Shown one piece after another: positions 53,041-61,303 of a DNA stretch of 64,000 bases. A model generated the notes under the pieces. That model did not search any database. It was not told the DNA's origin and saw nothing but the letters and a program-made list of their open reading frames with translations. Position 1 is the stretch's first letter. Each line of letters opens with the position of its first letter. A program made the translations under genes and the position numbers. This DNA is from an uncultured Flavobacteriaceae bacterium (GTDB lineage: Bacteria > Bacteroidota > Bacteroidia > Flavobacteriales > Flavobacteriaceae), in contig CALSTP010000001.1 of assembly GCA_943789305.1 (NCBI GenBank), positions 1,443,178 to 1,507,177 on the forward strand. Reading direction: 5' to 3'.

Positions 53041-54225
53041 ATGGAAGAATTATCAGAAAGAATTAACAGCTTACCTGTTTCAGCAACACTAGCTATGGCT
53101 GCAAAAGCCCGGGAACTTAAAAATAATGGCATTGATGTAATTGGGCTCAGTTTAGGAGAACCTGATTTCAACACTCCTGAATATATTAAAGATTCCGCAA
53201 TAAAAGCAGTAAATGATAATTACAACTCCTATTCACCTGTTGATGGATATGCAGACTTAAAAGATGCTATTTGCACCAAATTTAAACGCGACAACAATCT
53301 AAACTACAAACCTTCGCAGATTGTAGTTTCTACGGGAGCCAAGCAATCAATTGCAAATTTATGTATGGTTTTACTCAATCCTGGAGATGAAGTGTTGCTT
53401 CCCGCACCCTATTGGGTGAGTTATTCTGCAATTGCAACTTTGGCAGAAGCAAAATCTGTCATTATTCCTTCATCAATTGAGACAGATTTCAAAATTACTC
53501 CCAAACAACTGGAAGCAGCTATTACGCCCAAGACAAAACTGATCATGTTCAATTCACCCAACAACCCAAGTGGAACAATTTATACTGAGGCTGAATACAG
53601 AGCATTAGGAAAAATTTTAGAAAAATATCCTGATATTTTTATCCTATCTGATGAAATATACGAACACATCAACTACGGAACACCGCACTTCAGTATTGCT
53701 GCAATTCCAGAATTGTATGACCGTACAATTACTGTAAATGGTGTAGCAAAAGCTTTTGCTATGACGGGTTGGAGAATTGGTTATATTGGAGCTGCCGAAT
53801 GGATTTCAAAGGCTTGCAACAAAATGCAAGGTCAGATAACGAGTGGTGCAAACTGTATAGCACAGCGAGCTACCATAACAGCGCTTTTAGAACCCGTAAG
53901 TAAAATCCAATATATGGTCGATGAGTTTAGTCATCGTAAAAATTTAATTATCGAATTATTATCCCAAATAAAAGGGTTTAAAATGAACCGCCCTGATGGT
54001 GCTTTTTATGTTTTCCCTGATGTTTCTTTTTACTTTGGAAAAACTATTGGTGGGACGACAATAAACAATGCAAGTGACTTTGCACTATTTTTGTTAGAAA
54101 AAGCCCACGTTGCGACCGTAACAGGCGAAGCCTTTGGAAATGAAGATTGTATTCGAATATCCTATGCTGCATCTGAGGCAAATATTAAAGAAGCCGTTGA
54201 ACGTATTTCTAGGGCTTTGTCTTAA
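53041..54225 (+). CDS. PLP-dependent aminotransferase, aspartate type
   Basis: The 394-residue class I enzyme shows GLSLGEPDFNTPEYI near 35, STGAKQSIANL near 98, NSPNNPSGTIYTEAEY near 172, SDEIYEHINYG near 206, the Schiff-base Lys in VNGVAKAFAMTGWRIGY near 238, and a C-terminal CIRISYAASEANIKEA. This matches the aspartate aminotransferase subgroup Ib. It follows the desaturase closely and is ended by a hairpin terminator. Confidence 0.92.
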   Translation: MEELSERINSLPVSATLAMAAKARELKNNGIDVIGLSLGEPDFNTPEYIKDSAIKAVNDNYNSYSPVDGYADLKDAICTKFKRDNNLNYKPSQIVVSTGAKQSIANLCMVLLNPGDEVLLPAPYWVSYSAIATLAEAKSVIIPSSIETDFKITPKQLEAAITPKTKLIMFNSPNNPSGTIYTEAEYRALGKILEKYPDIFILSDEIYEHINYGTPHFSIAAIPELYDRTITVNGVAKAFAMTGWRIGYIGAAEWISKACNKMQGQITSGANCIAQRATITALLEPVSKIQYMVDEFSHRKNLIIELLSQIKGFKMNRPDGAFYVFPDVSFYFGKTIGGTTINNASDFALFLLEKAHVATVTGEAFGNEDCIRISYAASEANIKEAVERISRALS

Positions 54226-54242
54226 AATGAACAGTTTATATA

Positions 54243-54270
54243 AAAAAAACCGGCTCAAACCGGTTTTTTT
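54243..54270. terminator. bidirectional hairpin terminator
   Basis: Seven A, CCGG, loop CTCAAA, CCGG and seven T form an 11-base stem. The symmetric A and T tracts allow use by the aminotransferase gene on the plus strand and by the pheA operon (DAHP synthase end) on the minus strand. Confidence 0.9.
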
Positions 54271-54298
54271 ATTTTATGAGTTTTCATTAATATTTGAT

Positions 54299-55381
54299 TT
54301 ATCCATTTACGACTTCCTCTTGATGGTTGATTGATTCTTGATGGATTGCTTTAAAAATCTTTAAAATAAATTCTTCTGACAAACCTCGGTCTTTTCCTTC
54401 TAAAATCATTTTACCTAAAATTTCGTTCCATCGTTTATTTTGTAAAACCGCAACATTCTTAGATTTCTTTAACAAACCTATTTCTTCTGCAACTAGCATA
54501 CGTTTTCCCAAAGTATCGAGTATGGTCTGATCAGCAATGTCAATTTGAGTACGAAGATTATTCAAGGCAGTATTATAAGCCTCTTCTTGATCACTTTCTT
54601 TTCGGATTTTGAGATCTTTCATAATTTGAATTAATCTTGTAGGTGTAACTTGTTGAGCAGCATCACTCCAAGCATTATCTGGATCCCAATGTGACTCTAC
54701 CATCAAACCGTCAAAATTTAAATCTAAAGCGGTTTGACAAATATCAAAAATTAAATCTCGTCTCCCAGCGATATGAGAAGGATCACATATCAAAGGAAGA
54801 TCTGTAAATTTATTTTGTGCCTCCACAGCAATCTGCCACTCAGGATTGTTTCGATATTTTGTCTTTTCATAAGACGAAAAACCTCTATGTATCAAACCTA
54901 ATTTTTTGATGTTAGCAGTATACAAACGCTCTACTCCACCAAGCCATAGTGCCAAGTCAGGGTTAACAGGGTTTTTTACCAATACAATTTTATCGGTTCC
55001 TTCAAGGGCGTCTGCAATTTCTTGCATAATAAAGGGGCTCACAGTTGATCGAGCACCAATCCACAAAATATCAATACCGTGTTCGATTGCTAATTTTACA
55101 TGATCTTTATTTGCTACTTCGGTAGCTGTAAGTAAACCGGTTTCCTCTTTGGCTTTTTGTAACCACTTCAACCCAATTGCTCCTACCCCTTCAAACATTC
55201 CTGGTCGGGTTCTTGGTTTCCATATTCCTGCACGAAGAACTGTGACGTCAGAATCTTTTAGCTCATGAGCAATTTTCAACACTTGTTCTTCTGTCTCTGC
55301 ACTACAAGGCCCACCAATTACAAGTGGGTGAGAAAGACCGAAGTCATTAAGCCATTCTCTCATCTGAGATTTATTTTCCAT
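54299..55381 (-). CDS. DAHP synthase fused to chorismate mutase
   Basis: The 360-residue protein has an N-terminal class I-beta DAHP synthase (1-260: VIGGPCSAETEEQV near 21, VLRAGIWKPRTRPGMFEGVG near 49, CDPSHIAGRR near 195) and a C-terminal AroQ-type chorismate mutase (about 265-350: NNLRTQIDIADQTILDTLGKRM and the IGLLKKSKN helix). It makes DAHP at the pathway entry and also turns chorismate to prephenate. The mutase domain may give Phe/Tyr-sensitive feedback, as in related fusions. It is last in the pheA operon, whose leader reads Phe and Tyr codons. Confidence 0.94.
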   Translation of the reverse strand: MENKSQMREWLNDFGLSHPLVIGGPCSAETEEQVLKIAHELKDSDVTVLRAGIWKPRTRPGMFEGVGAIGLKWLQKAKEETGLLTATEVANKDHVKLAIEHGIDILWIGARSTVSPFIMQEIADALEGTDKIVLVKNPVNPDLALWLGGVERLYTANIKKLGLIHRGFSSYEKTKYRNNPEWQIAVEAQNKFTDLPLICDPSHIAGRRDLIFDICQTALDLNFDGLMVESHWDPDNAWSDAAQQVTPTRLIQIMKDLKIRKESDQEEAYNTALNNLRTQIDIADQTILDTLGKRMLVAEEIGLLKKSKNVAVLQNKRWNEILGKMILEGKDRGLSEEFILKIFKAIHQESINHQEEVVNG

Positions 55382-55392
55382 TTTATTTTGTT

Positions 55393-56247
55393 TTATTTTT
55401 TATTAATTCCATTTAATATTGATGTTAATTGATTGGTATTTTTCATTTCCTGAAACAAACTTTTATAATCGTCATTTACTAACAATTTTTTAAAGTGTTC
55501 TAAGTTTTTTATGTACGCGTCCAAAATCTCGATCACGTTCTCTTTATTTTGTTCAAAAATGGGAGTCCACATTTCAGGAGAGCTTTTAGCTAAACGAACT
55601 GTTGATTCAAATCCACTTCCAGCGAGGTCAAAGATATTATTCTCATCTTCTTCTTTCTCAAGAACCGTTTTTCCTAACATAAAAGAACTGATGTGTGATA
55701 AATGAGACACATAGGCCATGTGTTTATCGTGTTCTGCGGCTTCCATAAAGCGCAAATACATTCCCATCTCTCTAAAAGTTCGTTTAGCCCAGGTAAGTAA
55801 ATCAGGACGTGTTTTATTAGACTCACATAAAATCTGAGGTTTCCCATTAAACAAATCCCTATGTGCTGCTTGTGGTCCAGAAAACTCATTACCAGCAATG
55901 GGATGCGCAGCTAAAAACTGATCTCTTTTAGAATGGTTCGCTATTAATTCACACAATTGTTCTTTTGTAGACCCAACATCCCAGAGCAAAGCATGGGAGT
56001 GTAACTGATCTAAAAGCTTTGGCAATAATGCTAAGGATTCCTTTACCGGAATACTCAAAATAACTCGATCGGCTTCTGCAACATTGTCTAAAGTACCAAT
56101 GCGATCAATGATACCCAATTCTAGAGCTTGATTAGCGTGTTTTTTATTGGCATCAATTCCAACAACTTCAATTCCTTCAATTATAGTTTTGAGATCCATA
56201 GCCATGGATCCCCCTATCAAACCAATTCCAATGATATAAATCTTCAT
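55393..56247 (-). CDS. tyrA: prephenate dehydrogenase
   Basis: The 284-residue NAD(P)-dependent enzyme starts with the Rossmann motif IGIGLIGGSMAMDL near 4 and continues with LSIPVKESLALLP near 68, DVGSTKEQL near 91, AHPIAGNEFSGPQAAH near 115 (catalytic His) and AYVSHLSHISSFML near 178. It converts prephenate to 4-hydroxyphenylpyruvate for Tyr. There is no ACT or mutase domain; the mutase is on the neighbouring fusion protein. Its ATG overlaps the aminotransferase stop by 4 bases. Confidence 0.95.
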   Translation of the reverse strand: MKIYIIGIGLIGGSMAMDLKTIIEGIEVVGIDANKKHANQALELGIIDRIGTLDNVAEADRVILSIPVKESLALLPKLLDQLHSHALLWDVGSTKEQLCELIANHSKRDQFLAAHPIAGNEFSGPQAAHRDLFNGKPQILCESNKTRPDLLTWAKRTFREMGMYLRFMEAAEHDKHMAYVSHLSHISSFMLGKTVLEKEEDENNIFDLAGSGFESTVRLAKSSPEMWTPIFEQNKENVIEILDAYIKNLEHFKKLLVNDDYKSLFQEMKNTNQLTSILNGINKK

Positions 56248-57398
56248 GGCTCTAATCGATTAATTGCTGTTTCAATATCTTCAAGTTTTACACAAAGTGA
56301 AAACCGAACATACCCCTCTCCCCGAGTACCAAAAATAGTTCCTGGAGCTATAAAAATATTCTGCCTCGTCAGGACATCTTCAATAAAAGATTCTGAGCTC
56401 AAGGAAGAGTCATTAAGTTTAGCCCACAAAAACATTCCAACACTTTTTGAATCAACGGTGGTATTCATAAGAGTTGCCAACTCAATCATAGCTTTTCTTC
56501 GTTCTGCATACACAATATTGAGTTCATCAAACCAATTTGAGTTTAATTGTAAAGCGGCTATTGCTCCTTTTTGAACTCCATAAAACATACCTGAATCCAT
56601 ATTACTTTTCACCTTCAAAACTGCATTGATGTGCTCCGAATTTCCACAAAGCATTCCTACCCTCCAACCTGCAAGGTTATAAGCTTTGCTCAAAGAATTT
56701 AGCTCTAAAGCAACTTCCATAGCTTGGGGTTGGCTTAGTAAACTTCGAGGGGAATCATTTAGGATAAAACTATATGGATTATCATTGATTAATAATATAT
56801 TGTTTTTCTTAGCCCAAATAATTAAACGTGAAAAAGTGTCTAGATTAACTTGAGCCCCAGTAGGCATATTAGGATAATTTAGCCACATTAACTTTACTCG
56901 GCTTAGATCAAGTTGCTCCAGAGATTCAAAATCTGGCTGCCAGTTATTCTTTTCTTTAAGGTCATAAAAAACAGGTTCGGCCTCTAGCAATTTTGTAACA
57001 GAGCTGTAAGTGGGATATCCAGGATTTGGAATTAACACCTGATCTCCTTTATTCAAAAAGGCCATTGATATATGCATAATTCCTTCTTTGGAGCCCATTA
57101 AAGGGAGTATTTCATTGCTTGGGTTTAACGAGACGTTGTAATTATTTTTATAAAATGTTGCTATTTGTTCTCTCAACTCGGGAAGTCCTTGGTAACTTTG
57201 ATACATATGGGCTTTGGGATCTGACAGACTATCCTCCAAAGCTTCAAGCACAGACGGATGAGGTTTTAAGTCAGGACTTCCAACACCCATATTAAGAATC
57301 GGTTTTCCCGCTTTAACCAAAGCAGCAACCTCTCTAAGTTTTTTAGAAAAGTAATATTCCTTCACGCTGCTTAAACGATTTGCTGTTGTTGTGCTCAT
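56244..57398 (-). CDS. aminotransferase of the Phe/Tyr operon
   Basis: The 384-residue class I aminotransferase shows LNMGVGSPDLKPHPSV near 37, PLMGSKEGIMHI near 104, LNYPNMPTGAQ near 168, INDNPYSFIL near 200, and the Schiff-base Lys in LNSLSKAYNLAGWRVG near 232. Between pheA and tyrA, with 4-base overlaps on both sides, it is almost surely the aromatic amino acid (or prephenate) aminotransferase giving Phe and Tyr. Sequence alone would also allow an LL-diaminopimelate-type role. Confidence 0.9.
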   Translation of the reverse strand: MSTTTANRLSSVKEYYFSKKLREVAALVKAGKPILNMGVGSPDLKPHPSVLEALEDSLSDPKAHMYQSYQGLPELREQIATFYKNNYNVSLNPSNEILPLMGSKEGIMHISMAFLNKGDQVLIPNPGYPTYSSVTKLLEAEPVFYDLKEKNNWQPDFESLEQLDLSRVKLMWLNYPNMPTGAQVNLDTFSRLIIWAKKNNILLINDNPYSFILNDSPRSLLSQPQAMEVALELNSLSKAYNLAGWRVGMLCGNSEHINAVLKVKSNMDSGMFYGVQKGAIAALQLNSNWFDELNIVYAERRKAMIELATLMNTTVDSKSVGMFLWAKLNDSSLSSESFIEDVLTRQNIFIAPGTIFGTRGEGYVRFSLCVKLEDIETAINRLEP

Positions 57399-58222
57399 AT
57401 TTTATTATTCTGATATTCTCCAAGAATTTTATGTTCAGTTGCCATGATTTGAATGATGGACCATGCTTTTTGATAAGTATCAAAAGAATCAAAAGTCACA
57501 TCTACAAAAAAAGCATATTTACCAGGTGTTTCGATTACGGGAAGTGATTGTATTTTGGTAAGGTTGAGTTGACAATCACTCATTACATTGAGCACTGCAG
57601 CAAGGCTACCCCGTTGGTGATCCAATACAAATTTCAATGAGGCTTTATTGATCTTGTTTTGATCAACTAAATCTCCCTTTTGTTGAATAATTACAAAACG
57701 GGTTACATTATTTTTGATGGTTTGAATCGATTCAGAGAAAATCTCCAAATTAAAAATTTCTGCAGCTTTGATACTGGCAACTGCTCCAATTCCAAGAAGT
57801 TGCTCCTCTTGAATCTTACGTGCAATGTCTGCTGTATCTTCAGCCTCAACTAAACGTATGTGTGGATGTTTTGAAAAAAAAGCCTTACACTGGAGTAATG
57901 CCATTGGATGAGAATGAACTTCTTTTAAATCTTCAATAGATTGCCCAACCAATCCCATTAAGTTGTGATGAATACTCAAATACGATTCACCTACTATTTG
58001 TAAGTCATGATGATCCAATAAAGCATAATTGGGTATGATTGATCCAGCAATTGAGTTTTCAATGGCCATTACAGCTTGAGTAGCTCTTCCCGAAACTAAT
58101 TCAACAGCCAACGAATCAAAAGTTAAACACTCCAATACCTTAACGCCAATAGGGAAGTAATTCATTGCCACTTGATAGTGAAAAGAACCTCGTATTCCTT
58201 GTATGGCAATTGTTGATTGCAT
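57395..58222 (-). CDS. pheA: prephenate dehydratase
   Basis: The 275-residue single-function enzyme has the dehydratase domain (IAIQGIRGSFHYQVAMNYF at 5, AVMAIENSIAGSIIPNYAL near 65, a VTRFVII strand ending the domain near 172) and a C-terminal ACT regulatory domain (LKFVLDHQRGSLAAVLNVMSD near 193, then IQSLPVIETPGKYAFFVDV), where Phe normally binds. It makes phenylpyruvate. First structural gene of the operon, behind an attenuator with a Phe/Tyr leader peptide. Confidence 0.95.
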   Translation of the reverse strand: MQSTIAIQGIRGSFHYQVAMNYFPIGVKVLECLTFDSLAVELVSGRATQAVMAIENSIAGSIIPNYALLDHHDLQIVGESYLSIHHNLMGLVGQSIEDLKEVHSHPMALLQCKAFFSKHPHIRLVEAEDTADIARKIQEEQLLGIGAVASIKAAEIFNLEIFSESIQTIKNNVTRFVIIQQKGDLVDQNKINKASLKFVLDHQRGSLAAVLNVMSDCQLNLTKIQSLPVIETPGKYAFFVDVTFDSFDTYQKAWSIIQIMATEHKILGEYQNNKI

Positions 58223-58235
58223 TATTATTGTTTGT

Positions 58236-58266
58236 AAAAAAAAAGTCCCGATTAAATCAGGACTTT
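58236..58266 (-). terminator. attenuator terminator before pheA
   Basis: On the minus strand AAAGTCC pairs with GGACTTT, with a further GAT/ATC helix near the loop, followed by nine T. It ends 13 bases before the pheA ATG and begins 32 bases after the leader-peptide stop. A competing pairing is possible: TAGGGC at 58296-58301, which includes the leader stop codon, with GTCCTG at 58258-58263 in the 5' arm. Confidence 0.88.
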
Positions 58267-58298
58267 CGTGGTTATTTATTTTAAAATACTACAATGCC

Positions 58299-58361
58299 CT
58301 ATTTTTTATCCAAAAAATAGAAGTTAAAAAATCGATTGTAATATGTTGTTGTAATATTCAT
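58299..58361 (-). CDS. pheL: Phe/Tyr leader peptide of the pheA operon
   Basis: A 20-codon frame encodes MNITTTYYNRFFNFYFLDKK: four Phe and three Tyr, mostly clustered. It lies between a near-perfect promoter and a terminator in front of pheA, as expected for a peptide that senses charging of Phe- and Tyr-tRNA. The operon makes both amino acids, which fits the mixed codons. It is not in the ORF track. The name is by analogy with enterobacterial pheL; sequence similarity to that peptide is not claimed. Confidence 0.85.
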   Translation of the reverse strand: MNITTTYYNRFFNFYFLDKK

Positions 58362-58378
58362 TTCAGTTTTACTTAGTA

Positions 58379-58409
58379 CAAATGTACATTCCAGATTGAG
58401 AAAAACAAA
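58379..58409 (-). promoter_or_regulatory. promoter of the pheA operon
   Basis: On the minus strand TTTG (58406-58409) is followed after exactly 19 bases by TACATTTG (58379-58386), a textbook Bacteroidota promoter. The predicted start lies about 12 bases before the leader-peptide ATG. Confidence 0.8.
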
Positions 58410-58492
58410 TTTTTAGAGATTTAATTTAATAGTGGTAAAAAAATATTTAAAAAATTAAATATATATTTATGGATATCATATGAAATACTGTA

Positions 58493-59581
58493 ATGATTAA
58501 AAAACTATTGACTATTGAAAATATAGATGTATACTTTGTTATCGGAATTATTGTTTTCTTCAGTTTATTAGAAACAATTTCAGGCTTTCTAAAAAATTCA
58601 AATCGAAAAAAAGGAGATTGGATTCAAGAAATTTTGAGCTTTGTTATTTTGGGAAATTTGATTAAGCCTTTTATCGTCTTTTTTGTTTTTAGTTTGGGAA
58701 ATATGTTTTTACCAGAATACCGGTTTGTTCTCGGGGATTTATCTTTTAAAGGAATTTTATTAGGTTATCTTTTAGTTGATGATTTACTCCAATATTGGTA
58801 TCACAGAACTGCTCACGAAACCCGATTTTTGTGGAAACTGCATAGGCCACATCATCAAGCTGAAGAAATGGGGTATTTTGTTTCTTACCGAAATGCATTC
58901 ATTTATTACTTACTAATGCCAAACATATGGTGGGTAGCCCTAGTTCTTTTTCTTGGAGGAGCCAAAGCCGTTGCCTTAGGATTAATCTTAAAACAGCTCG
59001 TCATCATTGGCTCACACAGTAGAATCAAATGGGATAAGCCTTTTTATCAATATACTTTACTCCGACCAATTATTAAAATCCTAGAACGCATAATTATAAC
59101 TCCTACATTTCATCATTCTCATCATGGAACCTCAAAATTAGAAGCGTCTAGCGATCCCAATGGAAATTTTGGAAACATGTTCAGTATCTGGGATCAGCTG
59201 TTTGGAACAGCTACCTTTCATTCAACTTATCCCACTACTTATGGTTTACAACAAAAAACAGAGGATTCATGGTCAGCATCTTACTTTTATCCTTTGATTA
59301 AATCTAAAGACAAAAAAAGTGAATTAAGTGCTGGTTATAAAAAACTCAATACCTCAAGTTTAAATGCACTAACAGTTCCCTTGACTAAGAGAGAAAATTA
59401 CTTATGGTGCGCCTGTGGAATGAGTAAAACACAACCTTTTTGTGATGGGTCTCACCATGGATCAAAATTTACACCTTTAAAATTCTCAGTAAAAAGGACT
59501 GGTAATGTAAAACTATGTAATTGTAAAAAGAGTAATCGAACTCCTTTTTGCGATGATACACACATTAAGCTAAAAAAATAA
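58493..59581 (+). CDS. fatty acid hydroxylase fused to a double CDGSH domain
   Basis: Residues 1-270 form a sterol desaturase/fatty acid hydroxylase membrane domain: four or more helices and His clusters YHRTAHETRFLWKLHRPHH near 102 and FHHSHHGTS near 204, giving a di-iron site. After a linker, two CDGSH [2Fe-2S] motifs follow: CACGMSKTQPFCDGSH near 304, fully canonical, and CNCKKSNRTPFCDDTH near 342, with Asp for Gly. The fusion suggests that the iron-sulfur domain feeds electrons to the hydroxylase, or links it to cluster status. Total 362 residues. The substrate is unknown. An SDR gene follows after 5 bases. Confidence 0.88.
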   Translation: MIKKLLTIENIDVYFVIGIIVFFSLLETISGFLKNSNRKKGDWIQEILSFVILGNLIKPFIVFFVFSLGNMFLPEYRFVLGDLSFKGILLGYLLVDDLLQYWYHRTAHETRFLWKLHRPHHQAEEMGYFVSYRNAFIYYLLMPNIWWVALVLFLGGAKAVALGLILKQLVIIGSHSRIKWDKPFYQYTLLRPIIKILERIIITPTFHHSHHGTSKLEASSDPNGNFGNMFSIWDQLFGTATFHSTYPTTYGLQQKTEDSWSASYFYPLIKSKDKKSELSAGYKKLNTSSLNALTVPLTKRENYLWCACGMSKTQPFCDGSHHGSKFTPLKFSVKRTGNVKLCNCKKSNRTPFCDDTHIKLKK

Positions 59582-59586
59582 AGCCT

Positions 59587-60312
59587 TTGAATAAAAAAAA
59601 TAAAAAAGCACTTATTATTGGTGCAACCTCTGGAATTGGAAAAGCTCTTGCTCGTGAATTAGTCAAAAATGGATACACTGTTGGAATAACGGGTAGAAGA
59701 AAAAATCTTCTGTTAAAAATTCAAAAAGAAAGTCCTGAACTTATTCAAATTGAGTCTTTTGACAGCACACAACCTAATGCCTTAAAACATGTTGAATCCT
59801 TAGCTAATAAAATAGGTGCTATTAACTTGTTAATCATTAGCGCAGGAGTTGGGCACATGAACTTTAATCTTGATTATGCAAAAGAAAACGAAACTAATCA
59901 ACTGAATGTAATCGCATTTTCGCAAATGGTTAATTGGGGAATTCATTATTTTGAAAATCAAGGGCGTGGCCATTTGGTAAATTTATCCTCCATAGCTTCA
60001 CTGAGGGGTGGAAGAGCAGCACCTGCATACAATGCCTCAAAAGCCTATCAATCGAATTATTTTGAAGGGATAGCCCAAAGAGTCACGCGAAGTAAACTCC
60101 CCATTTTCACTACCGATGTAAAACCTGGATTTGTAAAAACTGCCATGGCAAAGGGACCAAAAATGTTTTGGGTAGCCTCAAAAGAAAAAGCTGCTCGTCA
60201 AATATTCAAAAGTATTCAAAAGAAAAAAAGAATTGTTTACATTACTAGAAGGTGGCGAATAATTGCTTGGATTCTAAAAGGAATTCCTTGGCTAATTTAT
60301 AAACGAATGTAA
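59587..60312 (+). CDS. short-chain dehydrogenase/reductase
   Basis: The 241-residue protein starts at a TTG (no ATG is available) and has the SDR core: IIGATSGIGKALARELV near 11, LIISAGVGHMNF near 81, the catalytic Ser in NLSSIASLRGG near 134 and YNASK near 151 with Tyr and Lys. A basic, hydrophobic C-terminal tail (RWRIIAWILKGIPWLIYKRM) may attach it to the membrane. It is 5 bases after the hydroxylase-CDGSH gene, so a shared lipid pathway (oxidising or reducing a hydroxylated product) is plausible but inferred. Confidence 0.9.
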   Translation: MNKKNKKALIIGATSGIGKALARELVKNGYTVGITGRRKNLLLKIQKESPELIQIESFDSTQPNALKHVESLANKIGAINLLIISAGVGHMNFNLDYAKENETNQLNVIAFSQMVNWGIHYFENQGRGHLVNLSSIASLRGGRAAPAYNASKAYQSNYFEGIAQRVTRSKLPIFTTDVKPGFVKTAMAKGPKMFWVASKEKAARQIFKSIQKKKRIVYITRRWRIIAWILKGIPWLIYKRM

Positions 60313-60400
60313 TCCCCTACAAAGCGAATCGTTCAAAGATGTCTTTAGCAAGATCAATCTTTTATTAATTTTTTCTGCTTTATCTTTATAAAAAAAACAA

Positions 60401-61294
60401 TTGGCATTAGTCCTCGATAAAATCAAAAAAAAATATGGAAGCCTAGAAGCACTTCAGGGAATTTCCATGGAATTAAAAACTGGTGAAGTTATAGGTTTAC
60501 TAGGTCCTAATGGAGCTGGAAAATCTACATTAATGAAAATTATAACAGGTGAAATTGATCATTGGGAGGGAACAATTAGTTACAATGGAAAAGATTTTAG
60601 GAAGTCTTCGAAAAGTATACAGCAAATTACGGGGTATCTTCCAGAAAATAATCCACTGTATGAAGATTTGTTTGTTTTAGAATATCTTCAATATACTGCA
60701 TCCCTGTATAAAATTAAAAAGGCTTCTTTAGATTTTGTCTTGAATCAAGTGGGACTGATTGCTCATAAAAGGCAAAAAATTGGAACCCTATCAAAAGGAT
60801 ATCAACAAAGGGTTGGACTTGCAGCAGCACTTTTACATGACCCTGAAATATTGATTTTAGATGAGCCAACAACGGGTTTAGATCCGAATCAAATGGTCAG
60901 CATCCGAAAACTGATACGAACACTTGGTAAAGATAAAATTGTAATTCTTTCAAGTCACATACTTTCTGAAGTAGAGTCTGTTTGTGATCGAGTGGCTATA
61001 ATAAAAGAAGGGAAACTTGTAGCTAATAAAAATTTAGAAGAACTTCGAAAAGGTCAACAGCAAATTATTCAAGTTGAGTTTGACTATCGAGTAGAGACCG
61101 AAGCCCTGTCGAAAATACCAAATGTAAGTAAAGTTGTCAATACCTTTGATTTTAGATATGAAATATTTCTGGACACTCAGGAAGATATGCGAACTCAAGT
61201 ATTTGATTTTGCACATGATAACAAACTCAAGATTTTAGCTTTACAACTTAAAAACGAAAATTTGGAACAGTTGTTTACCAAATTGACAACCTAA
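60401..61294 (+). CDS. gldA: gliding motility ABC transporter ATP-binding protein GldA
   Basis: The 297-residue ABC ATPase has Walker A GPNGAGKST near 35, GYLPENNPLYEDLFVLEYLQY near 78, signature LSKGYQQRVG near 127, and Walker B ILILDEPTTGLDPNQ near 150. The GYLPExNPLY segment and C-terminal extension fit GldA, which with GldF and GldG is required for gliding in F. johnsoniae; gldF and gldG are not in the window. The start is a TTG; no ATG fits. A broken GNAT gene follows after 9 bases. Confidence 0.85.
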   Translation: MALVLDKIKKKYGSLEALQGISMELKTGEVIGLLGPNGAGKSTLMKIITGEIDHWEGTISYNGKDFRKSSKSIQQITGYLPENNPLYEDLFVLEYLQYTASLYKIKKASLDFVLNQVGLIAHKRQKIGTLSKGYQQRVGLAAALLHDPEILILDEPTTGLDPNQMVSIRKLIRTLGKDKIVILSSHILSEVESVCDRVAIIKEGKLVANKNLEELRKGQQQIIQVEFDYRVETEALSKIPNVSKVVNTFDFRYEIFLDTQEDMRTQVFDFAHDNKLKILALQLKNENLEQLFTKLTT

Positions 61295-61303
61295 TTTTTT
61301 TCT

